Source: Pseudovibrio brasiliensis
Lineage (GTDB): Bacteria; Pseudomonadota; Alphaproteobacteria; Rhizobiales; Stappiaceae
Assembly (NCBI RefSeq): GCF_018282095.1
Contig: NZ_CP074129.1
Span: 95,478-151,988, forward strand
DNA length: 56,511 nt
Direction: 5' to 3'
The notes under the pieces are model-generated. The model saw only the letters and a program-made list of their open reading frames with translations, was not told the DNA's origin and made no database searches. This document shows, one piece after another, positions 51,502 through 56,511 of the stretch (within the stretch, counting starts at the first letter, position 1; every line of letters begins with the position of its first letter). The position numbers and the translations under genes were made by a program.

Positions 51502-52718
51502 ATGGCGTCAATCAACCGTACTGCCTATCCGGTTTATCAAGAAAAGATGGGTGATGAAGATTTACGCGATCTATCCCAGCTCAGTACCGACGATCAGGAG
51601 TTCTTAGACTGCTCAGCAAGCGATGACAGGCAAAAGCTGGCGCTTGCAATGTTCCTTAAAGCTTTTGACTATCTGGGATACTTCCCACCCCTTGAGAGCA
51701 TTCCTTCTATTAAAAGACTTCACCTTATTGAGCAGCTCTTCGGTCAAGCACCTGGGAAACACCTTGATAGCACGATGCCTGCCACATCACTCCATCGCTG
51801 CAAGGAAAAGGTGCGTCACCATCGCGCCGTCCAGCAATTTGCACCAGCTAGAGCTTTTGTCGAAGATCTCACCCGCACTGCTGCCCACACAATGAGTGAC
51901 CCAGCTGATCTGATCAACGTGGCCATTGAAGGCTTACGACGGGAGAACATTGAGCTTCCAGCGTTCAGCACTCTTGATCGGCTCACCAATCACATACGCC
52001 AACAGGTACATCTGGAGCTATTTGCTCAGATCACCCAAGACTTGAGCGTCGAACAGGTCGATAATCTGAATGACCTGCTGGTTGTTCCGATTGATGAGCA
52101 CTTCACACCATTCAACAAGTTAAAGAAAAATCCAGGTATGCCTACGCTCAAGAATGTGCGTCTTTGGGCAGAGCACTTAAGTTATATCACGTCGATCCTG
52201 AACCCGGCCCCGTTTCTTCAGGGTGTCTCGCATACAAAAGTTAGGCAGTTTGCTGCTGAGGTTGAAGCACTAGAGGTGCAAGACCTGCTGGATATCAAGT
52301 TGCCGAACAAGCGGCCAGCTATGTTGTTGTGCTTTCTGCACCATGTGCAAACTCGTGTACGTGATGAGTTGGTGGAGATGTTTCTGCGGCGGGTTAGGCG
52401 CACGGTAAATGCAGCAAAAACCCGGTTGAAAGCCCTGCAAGAGGAGCATCGCGCGCTTGAGGAAAATCTGCTGCAGGCATTAGGCCAGATTCTCAACGTT
52501 GCCGGAGATGAGAGCATAGCGCCCGTAGCTTTGGGCAACGAAGTCATGGGCATTTTTCAAAATCGAGGCGGGGTTGATCAGCTCAAGCAACAATATGAAG
52601 CGACCTCCGCATTTCACCAGAACAACTACCTGCCGCTGTTGTGGGACGTTCACCGCAGGCACCGAGCAATCCTGTTCAACTTACTCGAGCTCTTGGAAAT
52701 CCGCACGGCTACGCAAGA
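51502..52718 (+). pseudogene. tnpA: N-terminal part of Tn3-family transposase (Tn_C)
   Basis: About 405 codons matching the N-terminal DNA-binding half of Tn3 TnpA (DUF4158-like; FLDCSASDDRQKLALAMFLK, FGQAPGKHLD, RLTNHIRQQVHLELFAQITQ). Homology stops around ATQDRS; the frame then runs through foreign sequence to 52782. No DDE domain. It begins MASINRTAYPVYQEK, the usual N-terminus. Non-functional. Confidence 0.88.
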
Positions 52719-52726
52719 CCGTAGCC

Positions 52727-52765
52727 GGGTAATGTTCATGATACGTGTAATTTTTTCCAAACGTG
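52727..52765 (+). repeat. second copy of the Tn_C-type end
   Basis: GGGTAATGTTCATGATACGT and the following TTTTTTCCAAACG resemble 50413-50449 in the same orientation (about 80% alike). It lies at the break point of tnpA and may be the left end of another related element extending to the right. Confidence 0.55.
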
Positions 52766-52852
52766 CCTTAGGCTTGCTCTGACGTTCGATAAAAAGCAGT
52801 TTTTTGAACTCCTAGCTGTATCAGCTAGAGTTAGCTTGGAGAGATATCTATT

Positions 52853-53392
52853 ATGGGTGAAGCGAAGCAAAAACGCGAAAAACTCAAAATACAGTATTTG
52901 AACGAACTTGATGAATGGAGTTTCGATCCTTCTGACTGGGAACGACAGATGGTAAAGGAAATTCTGGATCTTCCAACCGTCAAAGTGACGAGATATCCCA
53001 AAGACGTTCTTGAGTGGATGAGAATGCCCCCTCGGCAATGTCACGCGAATGCTCGCTTTATGGAGGAGAATGCGTCACCGAGTGATCGAATAAAACAGGT
53101 TGCTGGCTGGTGGATTCTGGAGGGTAACCTTGTATTACACTCTGTCATAAATCAAGCTGGACAGTACGCTTGTGTCACACCTCTGCTTTATGATGACAAT
53201 CAAACATTTGAATTTATACCAGATCCAGAAATTAAGTGGCGTAATGATGGAGATTACAGAACAGCATTCAGAGGTGGACAGGAGATTGGTAAGGGCCTTC
53301 GCATTAATCCAGAGGCTTCATTAAAGAGGATTTCTCATATCCGCGCCAAGCTAGATGCTGGGCTTGATATCTACGAAGCTATGAGGCTTTAA
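52853..53392 (+). CDS. hypothetical protein
   Basis: A 179-residue protein starting MGEAKQKREKLKIQYLNELD after a GGAGAGAT site. Charged N-terminus, then RQCHANARFMEENASPSDRI and VAGWWILEGNLVLHSVINQA, and IPDPEIKWRNDGDYRTAFRG. No signal peptide or membrane segment. I do not recognise it firmly. It lies between an apparent transposon end and the replication region, so it may be transposon cargo or plasmid accessory DNA. Confidence 0.7.
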   Translation: MGEAKQKREKLKIQYLNELDEWSFDPSDWERQMVKEILDLPTVKVTRYPKDVLEWMRMPPRQCHANARFMEENASPSDRIKQVAGWWILEGNLVLHSVINQAGQYACVTPLLYDDNQTFEFIPDPEIKWRNDGDYRTAFRGGQEIGKGLRINPEASLKRISHIRAKLDAGLDIYEAMRL

Positions 53393-54058
53393 GCGGGGGT
53401 AGCTATTAGGCCTGACTGGACCGAACGTGCATATATGGTCATCTTGCGGATCAAATAGAGAACAGTAGCCTGTATCTTTAGCCTAGACTCTTGAGAGGCA
53501 CCCTGAAGGTTACATTACTCGCTGTCACTTATGGATGATCATTAGACCATTGTGACACCGAACCCGCAGGATCGACCCCAAAGTGACACTTCAACCCTAA
53601 GCTTGTTAGGCCAATAATAGTCTGCAACTAACTACATATTTCTTGGTAGCCACATTCGTAGGCTGTCTGTCCAAACCTCAAGTTACTTACTGTAGCTTGA
53701 AACTCATTTGGCCTAGTCAGAGATTGGATAGAGAACAGAATCAAAGGCCAGATCGGTAGGAATTGGTCGCTGTGTTGAGAACCAAGGCAAAACAAATGCA
53801 CAGTTAATCGAGATACATTAGCCGAGATAATGACATAGGCCTGATGGCTAAAATAATTTGTAACTATCTGAAATTAAATAATAAAAATATTCAAGCAAAC
53901 TTATGTGCAGGTAGTTGTGAGTTGCGGCAGTTTATTCGTTAATTGAAATTAACCATTAATTCATTGACCTACGAAGCTTCTAAAGACACTTTGATTTTGT
54001 AAGGCAAATGGCGATTTTTCGAATTTTGCCCGTTTTTTATCTTCGTAGGGTGTTTTTT
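53393..54058. other. leader region of the repABC operon
   Basis: About 665 bp without a convincing gene. It starts with the right copy of the 35-bp direct repeat (53403-53436), holds short GTGACA/TGTGAC-type repeats around 53531-53595, becomes AT-rich after 53840, and contains the parS-like palindrome at 53938-53953. The repA promoter and RepA operator probably lie in the last 150 bp. Confidence 0.5.
53938..53953. promoter_or_regulatory. candidate parS partition site
   Basis: GTTAATTGAAATTAAC is a 16-bp palindrome (7-bp arms, GA centre) fitting the general repABC parS form GTT-N10-AAC except for the GC centre common in that family. About 105 bp before the repA start. RepB binding is inference. 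Confidence 0.5.
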
Positions 54059-55279
54059 ATGTCTGGCATCGCAATTGATTCTGATAGCTCCAATTTGTCT
54101 CCAGCCCAGCTGGTTCGGGAGCAAGCCGATATGTTATCTGCTCAGTTGAGTGCAATTAGAGAGATAAACTATCCCCCCTCCTCCCAAAAGACCATGAGAG
54201 TGTTTAATCCTCAAGAAGCCGCAAAGTTACTTGGCATTAGTGGCTCTACCCTCAGAGGGATTGAAGAAGATAAGTTTAGAGAATTTCGGAGAGATGAGCG
54301 TAATAATCGGACCTATTCACTTGAGAACCTTTGGGAAGTCCGAAAAATTCTCTCAGAGAGCGGCACAGCATCGAAGTGGCGTAAGCTGCTGCCTACTCGG
54401 AGTAATGGTGAAAAGCTGCAGGTGCTTTGCGTAGCTAACTTTAAAGGCGGATCTGCAAAGACGACTTCAGCGACACACTTGAGCCAGTATCTCGCCCTTC
54501 AAGGGCTTCGTGTTCTGGTGATTGATTTAGATCCTCAAGCTTCACTGTCATCCATGTTTGGACTGCAACCGGACTTAGATCTTGAACAGAATGCAACGCT
54601 ATATGCCGCAATCAGATATGATGATGAGCGAGTGCCTATTAGATCGGTCATTCGCAAAACCTATTTTCATAATCTTGATTTGATACCGGCAAACTTGGAG
54701 TTGATGGAGTATGAGCATCAGACTCCATCGGCCATATCAAGTGGGGCTGCTTCAGGAGATGAGATATTCTTCAGAAGCATTCACAATGCTGTTCAAGATG
54801 TAGCCGATGATTATGATGTTGTTATCTTCGATGCCCCTCCTCAGTTGGGTTACCTAACTCTTGGCGCACTTTTCGCTGCGACGGGTGTTTTGGTAACCGT
54901 TCATCCAGCTATGCTGGATGTTTCCAGTATGAACCAGTTCTTGAATATGCTTGCAGATCTCATGCAGGTTATCGAGGAGAATGGGGGAGAGATGGATCTT
55001 GATTTCTTCAGATATCTACTCACTCGGCACAATCCAAACGACAACCCGCAAATAAGATGTGCTGCGCTATTGCGTAGTCTCTTTCCTGACAATGTTCTTC
55101 GCAACGCTGTAGTGGAGTCCACTGCTATTGCTAATGCTGGACTGGAGAACAAGAGCATCTACGAAATTGAAAGAGGTGCCGTTGGCCGTCAGACACTGGA
55201 AAGAGGGCTTGAGAGTGTAAATGCAGTCAACAATGAAATGTTCGACCTGATTAAAGCAGCGTGGGGCCGAGATGACTAA
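54059..55279 (+). CDS. repA: plasmid partition ATPase RepA (ParA family)
   Basis: About 406 residues from ATG 54059 (MSGIAIDSDSSNLSPAQLVR; AGGG about 8 nt upstream; ATG 54008 gives an untypical hydrophobic extension). N-terminal HTH (AAKLLGISGSTLRGIEEDKF) for operator binding, deviant Walker A NFKGGSAKTTSATHLSQYLA, Walker B VIDLDPQASLSSMFG and VVIFDAPPQLGYLTLGAL. In repABC plasmids RepA segregates the plasmid with RepB and represses its own operon. Overlaps repB by 8 bp. Confidence 0.95.
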   Translation: MSGIAIDSDSSNLSPAQLVREQADMLSAQLSAIREINYPPSSQKTMRVFNPQEAAKLLGISGSTLRGIEEDKFREFRRDERNNRTYSLENLWEVRKILSESGTASKWRKLLPTRSNGEKLQVLCVANFKGGSAKTTSATHLSQYLALQGLRVLVIDLDPQASLSSMFGLQPDLDLEQNATLYAAIRYDDERVPIRSVIRKTYFHNLDLIPANLELMEYEHQTPSAISSGAASGDEIFFRSIHNAVQDVADDYDVVIFDAPPQLGYLTLGALFAATGVLVTVHPAMLDVSSMNQFLNMLADLMQVIEENGGEMDLDFFRYLLTRHNPNDNPQIRCAALLRSLFPDNVLRNAVVESTAIANAGLENKSIYEIERGAVGRQTLERGLESVNAVNNEMFDLIKAAWGRDD

Positions 55280-56318
55280 TAACAAAGTTCAAAAGCGAAA
55301 CTCATTGGTTGATCAAATGTTTGGAAAGCCACTTGATAAGAAGGCTTTGCTAGAAAGATCGGCAAAAAACAAAGAAGCTGCGAAGGCATCAACAATTAAC
55401 TCTTCAGCTGCTGTAAAGGCGGTGTCAAAATCTCTCACAAGCGTTGAAGAGAGAAATAAAAAGCTGAAGGAGATGATCTCTGAAGGCACACAGGCTGTTG
55501 AACTTGATCCTGCTCTAGTAGAAGCTTCTTTCATTCGCGATAGACTAAGTTTGGATGGTGATGCTGCGTTTGATCAGCTTCAGTCGTCAATCGCTGAATC
55601 TGGTCAGCAAGTCCCCATACTTGTGCGGTCCCACCCACAAAAAGATGGGCGATATCAGATTGCATATGGTCATCGACGCTGGATGGCATGCAAAAGCTTG
55701 GGAAAGAAAGTACTCGCTTTCGTCAGAGAATTAACTGATGAGCAGCTGCTTATTGCTCAAGGCCAGGAGAACCATGAGCGTAAGAACCTTTCGTATCTGG
55801 AAACAGTTCTATTTTGCACGCGACTGTCTGAGAACTATCCTCAAACAGTAATTTGTAAGGCTGTTGGAAAGGCAAAAAGCACAGTTTCGATGTACCTGAA
55901 GCTCGCCCGAGAATTGCCTGCAGAAGGGATCTTAGAACGGGTCGGAGCTGCACCAGCGATTGGACGCCCTCGATGGGAAGAGTTTGCTGCATTGTGGCAA
56001 GCTCCAAATGTGCAAAAGGCGGTCGAAGAGTTCCTCGAAACAGTGTCAAACGAGCGATTTGATGGAGTGCCTTCAGATGACAGATTTAAAATGCTGCTCT
56101 CTATCGCCAAGAGAAGCTCATCGAAGTCCAGCTCTACGAACACAGGCTATAAGTCCGATATTGGACCCAATAAAGAAATTCAGATGAAGCAAACAAACCA
56201 ACGGCTGACTCTTGAGGTTGACCTTCAAAAACACCCTGAGTTTGCTGAGTTTCTTCAGAAAAACCTTAGTGACTTGATTAACAGATTTCGGGAGGAAGAC
56301 GTTATGACAGCCACATAA
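55272..56318 (+). CDS. repB: plasmid partition protein RepB (ParB family)
   Basis: A 348-residue ParB-type protein that binds parS. ParB/Srx domain at about residues 75-170 (FDQLQSSIAESGQQVPILVR, YQIAYGHRRWMACKSLGKKV, QGQENHERKNLSYLE), HTH TVICKAVGKAKSTVSMYLKL and a C-terminal dimer region. The start overlaps the repA end, the usual translational coupling in repABC operons. repC should follow beyond 56511. Confidence 0.95.
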   Translation: MTNNKVQKRNSLVDQMFGKPLDKKALLERSAKNKEAAKASTINSSAAVKAVSKSLTSVEERNKKLKEMISEGTQAVELDPALVEASFIRDRLSLDGDAAFDQLQSSIAESGQQVPILVRSHPQKDGRYQIAYGHRRWMACKSLGKKVLAFVRELTDEQLLIAQGQENHERKNLSYLETVLFCTRLSENYPQTVICKAVGKAKSTVSMYLKLARELPAEGILERVGAAPAIGRPRWEEFAALWQAPNVQKAVEEFLETVSNERFDGVPSDDRFKMLLSIAKRSSSKSSSTNTGYKSDIGPNKEIQMKQTNQRLTLEVDLQKHPEFAEFLQKNLSDLINRFREEDVMTAT

Positions 56319-56319
56319 A

Positions 56320-56355
56320 GAAAAACGGCTTTGGCGAGGTCAATCGCTAAAGCCG
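56320..56355 (-). terminator. terminator of the antisense RNA
   Basis: CGGCTTTGGCGA pairs with TCGCTAAAGCCG (one mismatch or G-U pair, 6-nt loop); on the minus strand it is followed by TTTTTCTTT. Confidence 0.85.
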
Positions 56356-56399
56356 CTTTGCAATAGGCTCTAAACTGATAGTTCGAACCAAAGTGTAGC
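56320..56399 (-). ncRNA. repABC countertranscribed RNA (incompatibility RNA)
   Basis: An antisense RNA of about 75-80 nt between repB and repC on the minus strand, supported by a near-ideal promoter at 56406-56434 and an intrinsic terminator at 56320-56355. In repABC plasmids this RNA limits repC expression and sets copy number and incompatibility. The exact ends are predicted. Confidence 0.8.
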
Positions 56400-56405
56400 A
56401 ACTTT

Positions 56406-56434
56406 ATTCTAGTTCGAGACCGATTCTTTTTCAA
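56406..56434 (-). promoter_or_regulatory. sigma-70 promoter of the antisense RNA
   Basis: On the minus strand TTGAAA (56434-56429), 17-bp spacer, TAGAAT (56411-56406). Transcription would start near 56399 and run back towards repB. Confidence 0.8.
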
Positions 56435-56511
56435 CCTGTATCTAGTACGGGAACGGGTGAATTGTATCTTTTTTGGGGCCAGATCTTCTACTCATTAATC
56501 TGAGCACCGAT

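Larger units (their letters stand above)
50413..52718. mobile_element. truncated Tn3-family element Tn_C
   Basis: A left end candidate (GGGGTATGTTCAGGATACGT, from 50413) is followed by a resolvase gene (minus), a gap suited to a res site (51370-51501) and a tnpA gene (plus) that stops after its N-terminal 405 codons. At 52727 a sequence like the same left end appears again in the same orientation, so a second end cuts into tnpA. The catalytic transposase domain and the right end are absent. Confidence 0.65.

Noticed and set aside
1-56511. tRNA or rRNA genes
   Set aside because: No cloverleaf-like or rRNA-like conserved sequence was noticed in the gaps between genes; a dedicated search would be needed to exclude them.

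Overview
The window looks like a stretch of a repABC-type plasmid (or secondary replicon) from an alphaproteobacterium. The evidence is the divergence-free repA-repB pair at the right end, followed by the start of a countertranscribed RNA region; TRAP and Pot-type transporters; many LysR regulators; and IS families common in marine Rhodobiales/Rhodobacterales. A Pseudovibrio- or Stappiaceae-like host is an inference from gene content and moderate G+C, not proven. repC is not in the window, which stops about 190 bp after repB.

Layout. (1) 1-127 is the 3' end of a Tn3-family transposase (element 'Tn_B'). It is interrupted by 'Tn_A' (125-14247), a 14.1 kb Tn3-family transposon with 38-bp inverted ends, divergent tnpA/tnpR and an unusual cargo: a small membrane protein and a 3223-residue RTX protein with an internal Hint (intein-like) domain. 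The right end of Tn_A lies inside the remains of another RTX gene (14248-14718). (2) 14848-17024 holds an IS4-family element and a secreted-protein gene with an in-frame TGA. (3) 17373-19484 (minus) is a small operon (NAD(P)-binding reductase, Cys-nucleophile hydrolase, secreted cupin). It carries upstream the same 26-bp site found between an HxlR regulator and a truncated iron alcohol dehydrogenase at 26.6 kb, suggesting one electrophile/redox regulon. (4) 19960-24898 (minus) encodes a sugar-acid catabolic unit (isomerase-like protein, threonate-type dehydrogenase, three-part TRAP transporter) with a divergent LacI-family regulator. (5) 26.9-31.6 kb is a scrapyard: IS6, a scrap of Tn_A tnpA, a deleted Tn_B copy and an IS3. 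It surrounds a LysR gene. (6) 31803-34905 is a four-gene plus-strand operon (MoaF-like/SnoaL fusion, OsmC, O-methyltransferase, NmrA). (7) 35103-38997 is IS3 remnant, IS21, a 106-bp hxlR scrap and IS5. (8) 39108-41966 is a tight operon of DUF1989 protein, PuuE-like deacetylase and amidase, followed by a flavin reductase, a LysR gene and a monooxygenase-like secreted protein. Facing it is a Pot-type ABC transporter operon with a GDSL hydrolase (49069 to 44439), with a broken LysR gene upstream. Together they suggest uptake and hydrolysis of an amide/ureide-type nitrogen compound. (9) 50413-52765 is a truncated third Tn3-family element with a long serine resolvase. (10) 52853-56511 holds a hypothetical gene, a candidate parS, repA, repB and the incompatibility antisense RNA.

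General impression: catabolic islands separated by nested, mostly scarred mobile elements. None of the six mobile elements whose two ends were compared (Tn_A, Tn_B, IS6, IS21, IS5 and, approximately, IS3) shows a convincing target-site duplication, and several genes carry single in-frame stops, so the region has been heavily rearranged.
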